NCBI GenBank assembly: GCA_032622095.1
Contig: CP136068.1
Location: 2,891,314-2,955,313 of the forward strand
DNA: 64,000 nt
From: Siphonodentalium dalli
Lineage: Eukaryota; Mollusca; Scaphopoda; Gadilida; Siphonodentaliidae
Reading direction: 5' to 3'
How positions within the stretch are numbered: the first letter of the stretch is position 1; each line of letters opens with the position of its first letter. The notes under the pieces are model-generated. The model was given only the letters and a program-made list of their open reading frames with translations, had not been told where the DNA came from and searched no databases. Made by a program: the position numbers and the translations under genes. Positions 22,863-33,123 of this stretch are shown here, piece by piece.

Positions 22863-24230
22863 ATGCCTGTAGGAGGAGGCTCGTATATGGCTACGCCCCT
22901 TATAAATGTAGATGCATTGAGTAATACGTGTAATGTAGTTTTTAATGACTGTTCCAAGTTTGATACCTCAAAAATGGAATCAGATCTGGTATATGGGTGT
23001 ACAGAAAACCTTTTTAATGATGAAGTTATCGCTCACATGGGAGATCATATGATACACACGAACAATTATTCCCCAGTTAATCCAGCACACGTTTTATATA
23101 AAGTATCAAATTTGAAAAAAAAATTGCCTCCAAGCGAATGCACATTACAAGCATTTCATAATAATACGATATCACAATATATGGATAGTCCAGTACCAAT
23201 TTATTTTGCGGGAAATTCGAGATCAGCATATTATAATCAATGTGATGGCAGCTGTAAAGTACCCATTGATTTTGAGTATAAATCTGATATGAATGATTAT
23301 TCTAACCCGATTGATAATAGTCTGTGTGATAGAACCATTGTTACATGTAGTACGAATGATTGTATTCAATATAACATACCTTTCGATATCGATAATGAAA
23401 CTTACATGCACAAAGCACATTTCAATCTCAAGCTTATAAATGATTTAAAAGAATTGCCTGAGGAAATGCAGAGTGATATTACTCGATTAGCGACTACGAG
23501 TTGTGAACTTTCTGATGTGCTCAGAGACATACGAATAACCTTGGATCAGGGCCTGACTATGTCTCATGAGCTTGCAGAAAGTACACATATCTTTGATCAC
23601 AGAATGTATGATTCATTTGACACTGATAGAGTTATACCTCTTGAGCACGACGACTATGATAGAGTTATCCCTCCTACACAATACCAAATCAGACTTGAGA
23701 ACAGTAACCTTTCTGGGCATGCAAGTTCGATCGTTGACAAATTGCATCCACGTGCCATCCTCAGTGAAGAAATACCGCAGAATTCTCATAATGATATCTT
23801 TGTGAAATCCTCGAATTACTGTCCTGTAATAGGTCAATTTGATAACATACCGACTCCAATTTATCATGTTTATGGAATGAATCACCGCAATAATATACTA
23901 GGAAATAATTTAAGCAACGGTTATGCCCTAACGAATATACTCATTGCTGAATTACATGGACACAATGTGTTTGAACGACCCTCATATGATAATACTGCAG
24001 ATTATACACACGATATATATGTACATGCACCTATTGATATTGATGTCCACACACATGTGTATTCTATTCACGATAGTCATGTTGTATCATCGATCGACAA
24101 TTATAATCGGCACTGTGATGAGATTTCTGAAACCAGGAGAGACGTAATCGGGACCTCGGACGAAGGCATGATTACGTCGCCTGATTCCAAAAAATATCAC
24201 AGATATTCCTGCAATGAAACCTTCAGCTGA
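22863..24230 (+). CDS. LINE ORF1 protein, 455 aa, unrecognised fold
   Basis: This ORF1 product would be expected to package the retrotransposon RNA, but the sequence shows none of the usual ORF1 hallmarks: no CCHC zinc knuckles, no evident coiled coil, no RRM or esterase motif. It is rich in Asp, Asn, His, Tyr and Ser, poor in Lys and probably acidic, with motifs such as NYSPVNPAHV and HDIYVHAPIDIDVHTH. That is unusual for an RNA-binding protein. The start at 22863 is the first ATG of the frame; ATG at 22887 is an alternative. It ends 14 nt after the ORF2 ATG, so ORF2 could be made by termination-reinitiation. Assignment as ORF1 rests on position, not homology. Confidence 0.75.
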   Translation: MPVGGGSYMATPLINVDALSNTCNVVFNDCSKFDTSKMESDLVYGCTENLFNDEVIAHMGDHMIHTNNYSPVNPAHVLYKVSNLKKKLPPSECTLQAFHNNTISQYMDSPVPIYFAGNSRSAYYNQCDGSCKVPIDFEYKSDMNDYSNPIDNSLCDRTIVTCSTNDCIQYNIPFDIDNETYMHKAHFNLKLINDLKELPEEMQSDITRLATTSCELSDVLRDIRITLDQGLTMSHELAESTHIFDHRMYDSFDTDRVIPLEHDDYDRVIPPTQYQIRLENSNLSGHASSIVDKLHPRAILSEEIPQNSHNDIFVKSSNYCPVIGQFDNIPTPIYHVYGMNHRNNILGNNLSNGYALTNILIAELHGHNVFERPSYDNTADYTHDIYVHAPIDIDVHTHVYSIHDSHVVSSIDNYNRHCDEISETRRDVIGTSDEGMITSPDSKKYHRYSCNETFS

Positions 24231-27200
24231 TATTCCACACTGTATCCGACCAAATGGACACAAACACATGCCTGATCCGAATGAAAAAGATAGCGCACGT
24301 TCCCTGCGGATATTATCGCTCAATGTATGCGGATTGGATAAGAGGCTAAATTACCGGGAATTCGAAGATATGATAGAGCCTTATGATATTATATGTTTAT
24401 GCGAAACTAAATCGTTTCTGGAGGATGATATAATAATAGAAAATTTCGAGTTACGCGGTAAGAAAGGGAAAAACATGGGGGGTGGGGTTAGATGTGGAGG
24501 AATTTCAGTTTACGTTAAACGAAATTTTAGTCACTCTAGTGAGTACATATCATCATCGTCCTTAAACGTAGTGTGGGTGCGGTTCGCGGCAAAAAACATG
24601 CCTGGTGGTACTTTCCTCCTTGGGGCAGTTTATGTACCCCCTGCGGGCACTAGATATGCGAATGCTGATTGGTCAACAGATTTGGAGGGGGAGATTAGAG
24701 AGATAAGACGGCACGATGAGCCTATACTTCTAGTAGGAGATTTCAATTCTAGGACAAGCAATATTGACGAGACAGAAAGGTACCCGACCCAGGACATTAT
24801 TAATACATTGGAAATTATGGGGTACCCATCTGATTTTATAACCCAGAAGGAAAGAGACATTTGGGCTTATGAAGTACCTAAACGATATTCCGAAGATAGG
24901 GGCAGGGTCAATAGTTATGGATATAAACTTTTAAATTTATGCGGAATCATGGATTTATGCATAATTAACGGACGATTTGGTGAAGATAAAAATAATGGAA
25001 AATTAACATCCAATGACTGTAGTGTAATCGACTATATGATCGGGAATATAAGTATTCTCAGATTAATCAAGAACTTCCGTGTGAACCCCTTTTCACCATT
25101 TTGGAGTGATGTTCATTCTGGGCTACATATCGAATTAAACTTTGGCACTAACGTGATGACACAACATACCAACTGCTTATCAGAAACAGAATCCTTACCA
25201 GAACAGGTAGAAATCAGACGGTGGGACCCAGAAAAAAATGTAGAGTATCAAACTAACATCGATTACACGAGATCTAAAAACATTCTGGAATGCCTCAATT
25301 TTATAGAAGGGAACACCACATCTTCGGACATTGACAATGTGAGCCGTGACATTTCTGACATGCTTGTATCCGCAGCAATGAAAACTTTTGGTGTTAAACG
25401 AAAGAAGGGAAATAACAAATCGCGTCATAAACCTTGGTTTGATACGGATTGCCGCGACGCTCGTAAGAAATTTCATATAAAAAAATCCGAATATAATCGG
25501 GACAAAACGCTTGAAAATAAACTTCTAATGAATGAGTCGGCCATACATTATCGGAAACTGATGGATAGCAAAATCAAAAATAAGAACGCATCCAATGTCG
25601 ACGAACTCAAAAGATTCAATAAGTCTTCGCCGAAGGAGTTTTGGAAAGAACTCAATAGACTTTCGAGTTCTGGCGCCAACGCAAATGATAGTCACAAACA
25701 ATGTCAGGTGCCCCCAAATGTGTTTCATGATCATTTCAAAAAAATACATGCCTCAGAACACAGTGACGATTATTTGAGCAGACGTGTTGATTCTGAAATT
25801 GATTTATCAAACTCGACTTACCTCAATGACTCGATAACTGATGAAGAGGTCCGAAGGGCAATAATTAAAGCTCGGAATAATAAAGCCCCGGGATCCGATA
25901 TGGTTCTTAACGAGTATATAAAGTCGTCTTTAGACCAGTTGTTGCCATTGTATACTAAATATTTCAATGTGATATTAAATTCAGGTATATTTCCGACAGA
26001 TTGGGCGATTGGAATGGTCAAACCGATATACAAAAAATCGGGTGAACCGGGAAGTCCGGATTCGTATCGTGGAATAACATTACTTAGTTGTCTATCAAAA
26101 GTTTTTACTACTATTTTGAATGCTAGATTAGTTTCGTACTCGGATGACAATGAGACGATAAGTAAATTCCAGACTGGTTTCAGAAGTTGCCATTCTACAA
26201 TTGACAATATATTTGTATTACATAGTATTATAAATTTATACCTGTCGTCTGGTCGAAAGTTATTTTGTGCATTTATCGACTTTCGCAAGGCTTTTGATTT
26301 AGTATGGCGAGAAGGCTTATGGTTTAAGCTAATCCAAAGCGGTATTAATGGGAAAATATTGAGACTTATAAGAAACATGTACAGCAAAATCAAATTATGT
26401 GTTAAATCTGATGGAACCAAAACGGACTTCTTTCCTAGTTTTGTAGGATTATTTCAAGGTGAAATTATGTCACCGTTATTATTTTCCATCTACATTGACG
26501 ATCTAACGTCGTTCATGAACGATTGTGCTATCAAAAGCCTCGATTTTCTTGACGATATATTTATGGACAATGCGGGTATATATATACGACTGTTTTGTAT
26601 GTTTTATGCTGATGATACAGTTATACTTAGTGAAAGCGAAGATGAAATGCATCGAGCGTTACAGGCTTTCGCAGATTATGCGGATGCGTGGAAGCTCCAG
26701 GTGAACACAAAAAAGACGAAAATAATGATATTCTGTAAAAAATTACCTAAATGCATACCAATATTCATATACAGGGGGGTTGAACTCCAAGTCGTTAAGG
26801 AATTTATTTACCTAGGTGTAGAATTTTTCTATACTGGCAGATTTTGTAGCACCATAAAGCGCACATTTAATCTGGCCACACGTGCCATGTACGGACTGTT
26901 AAATAAAGTTAGACATCTCTCTTTACCACCCGATTTGATGCTTAAGCTGTTTGATAGCATAGTAGCACCGGTAATCCTATACGGTAGTGAAATATGGATT
27001 ACAGAAAAAATCCAGAGACTTGAAACATTACATATGAAATTTTGCAAAATATTATTAGGAATGAAATCTAGTACACCAAACTACATGGTATATGGGGAAC
27101 TTGGTAGGCACCCACTCATAATTGAAATTAAATGCAGACTGTTGTCATATTGGTCAAAGTTGGTATCCGCAGATGGATCTGAACTCGCAAAAAACATACA

Positions 27201-27789
27201 CCTTATTTTGAGACTTGTATATGACAACAAACCAAGCCAGTCGGCTGAATTCAAATGGTTGAATATCGTGAAGGAATCTCTGTGCAAAGTAGGACTAACA
27301 TCTAATTGGGAAACCCAATCCTCTCTTACGAAATCTGAAATCCGAAATTGTAAATCAAGCATGATCGAACAACACTGGACACAAACATTCAGTGATATTA
27401 AAAACTCAGATTCATCCAGAGCAATTATGTACAGTAATATAAAATCTCATTCTGGTATATGCCGATATTTGTTATATCTCCCAAAACACCTGACAGCATC
27501 ATTAGTGAAAATCAGAACATCAAACCATAGATTACCAATCGAAAAAGCGCGATGGCATAAAACAGAGAGTAAGATGTGCGATACATGTAAATCTGACACA
27601 ATCGGAGACGAGTATCATTTTGTACTCGTCTGTGGCAAATATAAATGTCTACGAGAGCGCTATATCCCAAAATATTACTGGGAAAATCCTTCGCGCGAAA
27701 AGTTTCATGGACTCTTGTCAATAGAAAATATCTCTCGTTTGAAACAACTCTCTATTTTCCTAAAAATTGCCTTTAGAGAAGTTTCTTAA
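24214..27789 (+). CDS. LINE ORF2: APE endonuclease and reverse transcriptase, 1191 aa
   Basis: This polyprotein nicks target DNA and reverse-transcribes the element RNA. An apurinic-like endonuclease occupies about residues 31-310. Its visible catalytic residues are N37 (LNVCGL), E64 (CLCETK), D176/N178 (GDFN), S270/D273 (CSVIDY) and D299/H301 (SDVHSGL). The reverse transcriptase lies at about 540-830, with palm D689 (AFIDFRKAFD), the template motif GLFQGEIMSPLLF and catalytic D800/D801 (FYADD). The usual RQG of that motif is FQG here. A C-terminal zinc-binding motif C1122-x2-C1125-x9-H1135-x4-C1140 is present. All key residues are kept and no stop interrupts the frame, so the protein may be active. 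Clade unresolved within APE-type LINEs. The start is the ATG overlapping the ORF1 stop; being in the +1 frame, a frameshifted fusion is a less likely alternative. Confidence 0.95.
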   Translation: MKPSADIPHCIRPNGHKHMPDPNEKDSARSLRILSLNVCGLDKRLNYREFEDMIEPYDIICLCETKSFLEDDIIIENFELRGKKGKNMGGGVRCGGISVYVKRNFSHSSEYISSSSLNVVWVRFAAKNMPGGTFLLGAVYVPPAGTRYANADWSTDLEGEIREIRRHDEPILLVGDFNSRTSNIDETERYPTQDIINTLEIMGYPSDFITQKERDIWAYEVPKRYSEDRGRVNSYGYKLLNLCGIMDLCIINGRFGEDKNNGKLTSNDCSVIDYMIGNISILRLIKNFRVNPFSPFWSDVHSGLHIELNFGTNVMTQHTNCLSETESLPEQVEIRRWDPEKNVEYQTNIDYTRSKNILECLNFIEGNTTSSDIDNVSRDISDMLVSAAMKTFGVKRKKGNNKSRHKPWFDTDCRDARKKFHIKKSEYNRDKTLENKLLMNESAIHYRKLMDSKIKNKNASNVDELKRFNKSSPKEFWKELNRLSSSGANANDSHKQCQVPPNVFHDHFKKIHASEHSDDYLSRRVDSEIDLSNSTYLNDSITDEEVRRAIIKARNNKAPGSDMVLNEYIKSSLDQLLPLYTKYFNVILNSGIFPTDWAIGMVKPIYKKSGEPGSPDSYRGITLLSCLSKVFTTILNARLVSYSDDNETISKFQTGFRSCHSTIDNIFVLHSIINLYLSSGRKLFCAFIDFRKAFDLVWREGLWFKLIQSGINGKILRLIRNMYSKIKLCVKSDGTKTDFFPSFVGLFQGEIMSPLLFSIYIDDLTSFMNDCAIKSLDFLDDIFMDNAGIYIRLFCMFYADDTVILSESEDEMHRALQAFADYADAWKLQVNTKKTKIMIFCKKLPKCIPIFIYRGVELQVVKEFIYLGVEFFYTGRFCSTIKRTFNLATRAMYGLLNKVRHLSLPPDLMLKLFDSIVAPVILYGSEIWITEKIQRLETLHMKFCKILLGMKSSTPNYMVYGELGRHPLIIEIKCRLLSYWSKLVSADGSELAKNIHLILRLVYDNKPSQSAEFKWLNIVKESLCKVGLTSNWETQSSLTKSEIRNCKSSMIEQHWTQTFSDIKNSDSSRAIMYSNIKSHSGICRYLLYLPKHLTASLVKIRTSNHRLPIEKARWHKTESKMCDTCKSDTIGDEYHFVLVCGKYKCLRERYIPKYYWENPSREKFHGLLSIENISRLKQLSIFLKIAFREVS

Positions 27790-28139
27790 TTTCAATTAAT
27801 TATATACCTGTGGAAGGCAGCTGAATTAGCTCATTGCATGGTCAATAATTCAAACTGATAATCAAAATGACATTGAAAACATAAGGAAGAATGTGATTAC
27901 ACGATTTTTCAAAGAACAAAATAAGGAACAAGGGGAAAAAAAGAAGAACAAACCACACGTTTGTAGGGAGGGGTCTCATTTTCATCATGTATAATTATAT
28001 TGTATATAAAATATTGTATATATGTTTTGCATGTTACTCATTAATTTGGGTCTTCGCAATAAAGCATTCTATTCTATTCTATTCTATTTTAAACATTTTC
28101 AATAATTTAGAGGCAATATGACAATATGGAGATAACATT

Positions 28140-28680
28140 GACTTTGTTCAGTTTTATAAGTATTTGATGTGTCACAGGTGGTTTCTGACAGTTTTTATAA
28201 GTATTTTATGTGTCACAGGTGGTTTCCGACAGTTTTATAAGTATTTTATGTGTCACAGGTGGTTTCTGACAGTTTTATAAGTATTTTATGTGTCACAGGT
28301 GGTTTCCGACAGTTTTATAAGTATTTTATGTGTCACAGGTGGTTTCTGACAGTTTTTATAAGTATTTTATGTGTCACAGGTGGTTTCTGACAGTTTTTAT
28401 AAGTATTTTATGTGTCACACGTGGTTTCCGACAGTTTTATAGGTATTTTATGTGTCACACATGGTTTCCGACAGTTTTATAAGTATTTTATGTGTCACAG
28501 GTGGTTTCTGACAGTTTTATAAGTATTTTATGTGTCACAGGTGGTTTCCGACAGTTTTATAAGTATTTTATGTGTCACAGGTGGTTTCTGACAGTTTTTA
28601 TAAGTATTTTATGTGTCACAGGTGGTTTTCGACAGTTTTATAAGTATTTTATGTGTCACAGGTGGTTTTCGACAGTTTCT
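28140..28680. repeat. 40-bp minisatellite, about 13 copies
   Basis: Unit GTTTTATAAGTATTTTATGT followed by GTCACAGGTGGTTTCTGACA, with TT/CC variants. Each unit contains a TTTTATGTGTCACAG|GT string that resembles a splice acceptor next to a donor. It is followed by 170 nt with no assigned feature. Confidence 0.93.
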
Positions 28681-28856
28681 ATTGCACAAAATAGGGCTCT
28701 GCGAATAATTCAATTTGATGTCGATATTCCCTGTGTAATTTGGTGTCAACCTCCAATTCGATTATTTTTGAATACCTGCGCCTGTATTCCTGGTAAATAT
28801 TCTGAAACATGTTTTAATGATGCTGTGTTTGATAACTGGCCCTGAGTTTAATATTA

Positions 28857-28985
28857 TTGTAATGTGATTACCAGTTGATTTTTATTATTATTAAAATGTG
28901 ATTACCAGTTGTTTTTTAATATTATTGAAATGTGATTACCAGCTGATTTTTAATATTATTGAAATGTGATTACCAGTTGATTTTT
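28857..28985. repeat. Short tandem repeat, about 35 bp x 4
   Basis: Units of AATGTGATTACCAGTTGATT plus a T/A-rich spacer, directly upstream of the exon 7 acceptor. Confidence 0.85.
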
Positions 28986-29032
28986 TGTGTGTGGAATTTT
29001 TTAAAAATATATTGCATGATATTTATATTCAG

Positions 29033-29110
29033 ATCTCAAGGTGAACAAATGGGACGAAGCGATAAAAGACTGTAACCAGGTGCTGAAGTCCGAACCAGAA
29101 AATATCAAAG
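29033..29110 (+). CDS. SPAG1: SPAG1 exon 7 of window, TPR block 1
   Basis: Acceptor atattcag, donor gtaaga. It encodes (Y)LKVNKWDEAIKDCNQVLKS then EPENIK, a standard TPR2-to-TPR3 transition with W-x-x-A-x-x-D-C. Two decayed copies of its 3' half with the splice donor lie directly downstream. It ends in phase 1. Confidence 0.95.
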
Positions 29111-29134
29111 GTAAGAATATTGAGCTAGATTTTA

Positions 29135-29290
29135 AATAAATGGTATGAAGCCATCAAAAGCTGTTTAACTAGATGCTAACATCTGAACCCGAAAATATAA
29201 AAGGTAAGAACATGGGGGGGGTCAAAAGCTGTAACCAGATGCTAACATCTGAACCCGAAAATATAAAAGGCAAGAACATGGGGGGGGGGG
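29135..29290 (+). pseudogene. Two decayed copies of SPAG1 exon 7 3' end with donor
   Basis: 29138..29213 and 29220..29282 repeat the last 60 or so bases of exon 7 plus the first bases of its intron (for example AACCCGAAAATATAAAAGG then TAAGAACATGG). The first copy has a stop in the exon 7 frame and keeps a GTAAG donor; in the second the donor is GC. G runs follow each copy. Confidence 0.9.
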
Positions 29291-29298
29291 GGGGGGGG
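29279..29298 (+). repeat. Poly-G tract
   Basis: About 18 consecutive G on the + strand, at the end of the second pseudo-exon copy. Other long G or C runs lie at 8583..8599, 9913..9930, 10107..10125, 34377..34391, 38876..38900 and 40408..40423. Confidence 0.9.
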
Positions 29299-29299
29299 T

Positions 29300-29690
29300 T
29301 GTTTATTTTTTTATGTGCAAATGGACGACGTCACAGGGCTCATTACCACAAATGTCAACGGATTAAAAAGATTTTTGGTATATGAGTTCACATGACCAGT
29401 ATCTAGTACGAGTTTGCAAACCAGGTCCGGCCCGATATTTTCAGCAGAGTTATTGGACTTTGTTTATTATTTTTGGTGCAAATGGACGACGTCACATGGC
29501 TCATTTCCACAAATGTCAACGGATTTCAAAGATTTTTGGTATATGAGTTCACATGACCAGTATCTAGAACAAGTTCGCAAACCAGGCCCGGTCGGATATT
29601 TTCAGCAGAGTTATTGGATTTGTGCAAATGGACGACGTCACATGGCTAATTTCCACAACTGTCAGTCCTAAAATGAGTTCGCAAGCCAGG
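29300..29690. repeat. Tandem repeat of about 180 nt, 2-3 copies
   Basis: Blocks with gcaaatggacgacgtcacat, ttccacaaatgtcaacgg and gttcacatgaccagtatcta, each ending gatattttcagcagagttat. 29691..30128 shows nothing recognised. Confidence 0.7.
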
Positions 29691-30128
29691 CTTTTTGACA
29701 AAATCCCACCTCTTGTTTAGCACATACTGAGAACGCAAACATTATTGAGAATGCACTTCCCCAACTGCACATTTCAGCGGGGGATACCGCCGTCTGCGAC
29801 TGCTTGTTTATAGTTATTCTAAACTGGCCTCGTACTCTTGGTTTATAGATGTTTTAGAACGAAAACACATTTTGTATCAATTGCAATGAATTGTGGATGA
29901 AAAAACATCCCATAATCACAATTATGTCATTTAGGTCAGTTGACGTCATTAGTTACCTGCGCAATTTAATATGCAATGATGGCATGAAAGTAGTACTAAT
30001 CTAATAAAGCTACGTTGACCTAATAAAGCTACATTGGCATAATAAACTTAACAGTTAATAGGCAGGCTTTATGTAGGCAATAGAGGTAGTGAGCAGTGGA
30101 TAAAAGCCTTTATCTTTTCCACTTGCAG

Positions 30129-30235
30129 CTTTGTTGAGGCGTGGATCTGCTAATAAAGGAAAGAGACAGTTTACAGCATCTGAGGATGATTACAATAACG
30201 TACTGAAATTAGAACCTTCAAACAAGAGAGCAGAA
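30129..30235 (+). CDS. SPAG1: SPAG1 exon 8 of window, end of TPR block 1
   Basis: Acceptor cttgcag, donor gtaagt. It encodes (A)LLRRGSANKGKRQFTASED then DYNNVLKLEPSNKRAE. The ALLRRG opening is the TPR3 helix A signature, and the segment closes the first TPR block. It ends in phase 0. Confidence 0.94.
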
Positions 30236-30264
30236 GTAAGTCTCCCAGTCGTGTTAGTCTGGAT

Positions 30265-30510
30265 TTAGTATGTCCGAACCCATAGAGAGCCCCACAAAGA
30301 CTGGAACAGACGACACTCCGTAGTGCATGCTTCCATCCATGTGAGGCTCCCTGTGGTTTGCCTATAAAACAGTCATAAGTTATTTCACTTAATTGAGTAG
30401 GTGCAAGCCTGGATATAGGATCTGCACCCATAGAGAGCCCCACATACATTGGAGCAGATGACACTCCGTAGTGCATACTTCCCTCTGTGTGAGGCTCCCT
30501 GTGGGTTACC
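30265..30510. repeat. Two H2 hairpins in tandem
   Basis: Inverse-orientation H2 hairpins at about 30283..30356 and 30430..30503 (GAGAGCCCCACA..TGTGAGGCTCCC) within a roughly 145-nt tandem unit. Both keep the internal CAGA(C/T)GACACTC. Confidence 0.8.
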
Positions 30511-30573
30511 AATAAAACATTCATGATTTATTTCACTTATCGGAGTAGGTGCAAGCCTGGATATAGGATCTGG

Positions 30574-30680
30574 GTGAATTTGGTGATGCTAGCCCGCTAT
30601 GCTGGGTAGCATCACTAAATTCACCCTCTGGGGGACCTCATTCTGCAAATGACAGACACACTATTTCAAGGCTTGACTGT
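30574..30680. repeat. H3 half element
   Basis: One H3 hairpin side with gctagcccgctatgc centre and the family terminus tgcaaatgacagacacac followed by atttcaaggctt. 30681..30974 shows nothing else. Confidence 0.7.
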
Positions 30681-30974
30681 GAATACGGTGTATGGGTCCC
30701 AAACACAAAACAGCCATTTGCATGACATGGTACAGAAAAGAGCGTTTTGTGGTAGTCTATTCCTGATATGCTAGCAATAAAGAGCGTTTGACTGACATCT
30801 GGCGAAAATTTGAAAATGACTGACTTTCGCAAGTGTTTTTCAGAGCTTATGAAGCCAGTATATTAATAGTTCATTTATTTATTGACCTATCATATCTGTC
30901 GTTCCAAATTACGTAAAAAAAATATTTGGAGGTTCAAATGTTTGTTTAATTAAATTTTTATATTATTTTTGCAG

Positions 30975-31884
30975 CAACTTCTAAAAGAGCTTGCAAAAGA
31001 AAGAACAGAACATAAAGAAAAAGGAACGCGGATGGTTATAGAAGATGTTGATGACGTGGATGAGGAAGAGGAGGAGGAGGACTATGATATAGCTCCAGAA
31101 CCTCCAGCAAAAAGTGATCAGGTGAAAGGTCAAAGTTCAAAAACCGAACACGTTAAACCTGCTGAAAAAGTTACTAAGTCAACAAAGTCAAATAACACGA
31201 ACCAAAGGAAAGCAAAAACCATCCCCATCGAGGAAGTTAGTGATTCTGATGATGAGGATGATTTGCTCGACTGTATTAGCGTCAATCCTGGGGCCGTTAA
31301 TTTAAAATTTGATGATGAGTCTGGCAAAAAGAAGCGTGACATGCAATCCATGATGAAAGACGTGTTAGATGCTCACTCAAAAACGAGCGAGAAATACGGA
31401 GCAGGACCTAAAGAAGCGGAGGACGATATTCGTAAAATGAAAGGAAGTATGACTGAGAATGAGAAGGTGAAATCTGACGAGAAAAATAAAGATTCGGAGA
31501 AAAAAAATTCAAAAAAAGTTGAGTGTAAGAAAAGTTCAAATACGTCACAAAATACAGACAAGGCTAGTGTAAATAAAAACACATGTAACTCTCCTAAAGA
31601 GGAGAAAATAAAGTCAGAGGTAAAACAAAAGACATCAAATTCAGATTTACATGCATCAAAGGATAAGGGCATTAGTGTTTCTGACGATGTTTTGAATTCC
31701 AGTCGGACTACAGTGAAGGATTCTGGGAAAGTGTCATCTGAATTTGATCGACCAGTGTTCAAGCAGCTCGCCATGCCGGACGATGTGTCGAAGTTCCGTG
31801 AGTCGGGAAATGAGTTCTTCAGGAAAGGACAGTATGGCTCCGCTGTGGAGAGGTATTCTGAGGCTATAAAGTTACTCGAGAAAG
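30975..31884 (+). CDS. SPAG1: SPAG1 exon 9 of window, charged linker and start of TPR block 2
   Basis: This large 910-nt exon has acceptor ttttgcag and donor gtattt. It starts with QLLKELAKERTEHKEKGTRM, the capping helix of TPR block 1, then MVIEDVDDVDEEEEEE. The acidic tract corresponds in position to the MVIQEIENSEDEE segment of mammalian SPAG1. About 190 residues of low-complexity Lys/Ser/Glu/Asp sequence follow and are probably disordered. The end, SKFRESGNEFFRKGQYGSAV and then ERYSEAIKLLEK, is TPR1 of block 2. It ends in phase 1. The length of the disordered linker is lineage-variable, so its divergence is expected. Confidence 0.93.
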
Positions 31885-31904
31885 GTATTTATTAAATATG
31901 CTCT

Positions 31905-32459
31905 ATCTCTTCCTATAACAAGTTTTATATCGTTTCCTGGGAATAAAATAATGATAATTTTTCAGCGTTTACTGTAAAACAGATTAGCAGAAAAATACTG
32001 TATTCACCGCTTGTGATAATGAGCGAGCGATGTATTATCACATTGTGCATGACGAATGGTCACACTGTACCTATTGTTACATGAGTACAGAGCGTATGTT
32101 ATCATTTCTAGCTGTAGTGCCTTGTCGATCGTGTCAGCTCCAAATTTTTGTTTCAAACATTTGAGTGATGTTATAGATTGACTTTTAAATAATGTAATAA
32201 CATGTTTGTATTGAAAATATATCTGATAAACAGATATTCATATAACGCATGAACATTATGTAGATTATAGAAAATTGGTGTGTATCTTATTTTTTTGGAG
32301 CAATCATTAATATAAGTTAATTGCAACTTGGAAATGCGTGTGTTACACCTTATCTATGAAGAATTAGCTTTATTGTCATTTATAGTAAATGCATATAATT
32401 TGTCATTCGATCATGATCATAGTGTATTTGAACATTTTATTTATGTAAATTTATATAAA
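31905..32459. other. Intron stretch without recognised feature
   Basis: AT-rich sequence after exon 9; no repeat family, hairpin or reading frame was recognised. Confidence 0.5.
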
Positions 32460-32800
32460 TAGAGGATCTCACATGAGTTACTATTTTATACGGAATTTAT
32501 CAACCGAGTTCACTAAATTCGATTTGAGCCGAGGTTTACCGAGGCTCAAATAGAATTTAGTGGACGAGGTTGATAAATTACGTATAAAATAGGATGAGTG
32601 TGAGATACTTTTTATCACATGATCAAATAAACGCGAAGCAATGCGAAATATCCATCGAAAACAACGATAAAAACCGCAGCGATCGCAAGTCATTTGAAGA
32701 ACGATGTGACGTCATCGCACGCGCTGATATTAAACGTGTCTCTTATCGATAATTATGAAACCGCTTTTATGGCCAAATTATGTGATAAAAGAAATTATTG
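32460..32800. mobile_element. Foldback MITE with CCGAGGTTTACCGAGG centre
   Basis: Inner palindrome 32497..32580: tcaaccgagttcactaaatt against aatttagtggacgaggttga around CCGAGGTTTACCGAGG. The right flank is shared in inverse with 21340..21605. Confidence 0.75.
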
Positions 32801-32859
32801 ACTGACACAGCAAGATGCTATCACTATTGTAGATATGAATTGCTGACTCCTGTCCAGGA

Positions 32860-33123
32860 AACGCATCTATCAATTAATATTGATTTTATTCAAATTTTCT
32901 GGTATAATACATAAAATCAATTTGGGACAATTTACGGCTAGTGGAAACGTTCAGACCATAGCAAGCGGGAGAACATTATCTCCATCATCTGAGATCGCTT
33001 GAAATTTTCATGACGGTTTGTTCTAAAAATAGTAATGAAAAAATGTCCCAATTGATTATCGCATTATATAAGAAAATTTTGATATAAAATCTATATTAAT
33101 TGATAGAAGCGTTTCTGAAAAGG
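32860..33123. mobile_element. Foldback MITE
   Basis: Left arm aaacgcatctatcaattaat and onward is the inverse complement of the right arm ending attgatagaagcgtttct; over 100 bp per arm with mismatches. 33124..33365 shows nothing recognised. Confidence 0.7.

Larger units (their letters stand above)
22863..28089 (+). mobile_element. Non-LTR (LINE) retrotransposon, apparently full-length
   Basis: Two long frames overlapping by 17 nt, an AATAAA signal at 28058..28063 and a 3' tail of about 4.5 ATTCT repeats (28066..28088). Simple tandem tails rather than poly-A are known from CR1/L2-like clades. No internal stop or frameshift was found in either frame, so the insertion looks young. The 5' UTR probably begins between 22606 and 22862, but its edge and a target duplication could not be fixed. 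Inserted sense to SPAG1. Confidence 0.92.

Noticed and set aside
22863-28089. Retrovirus or LTR element
   Set aside because: No LTRs, protease, integrase or RNase H order; the endonuclease-RT layout and ATTCT tail are those of a non-LTR element.
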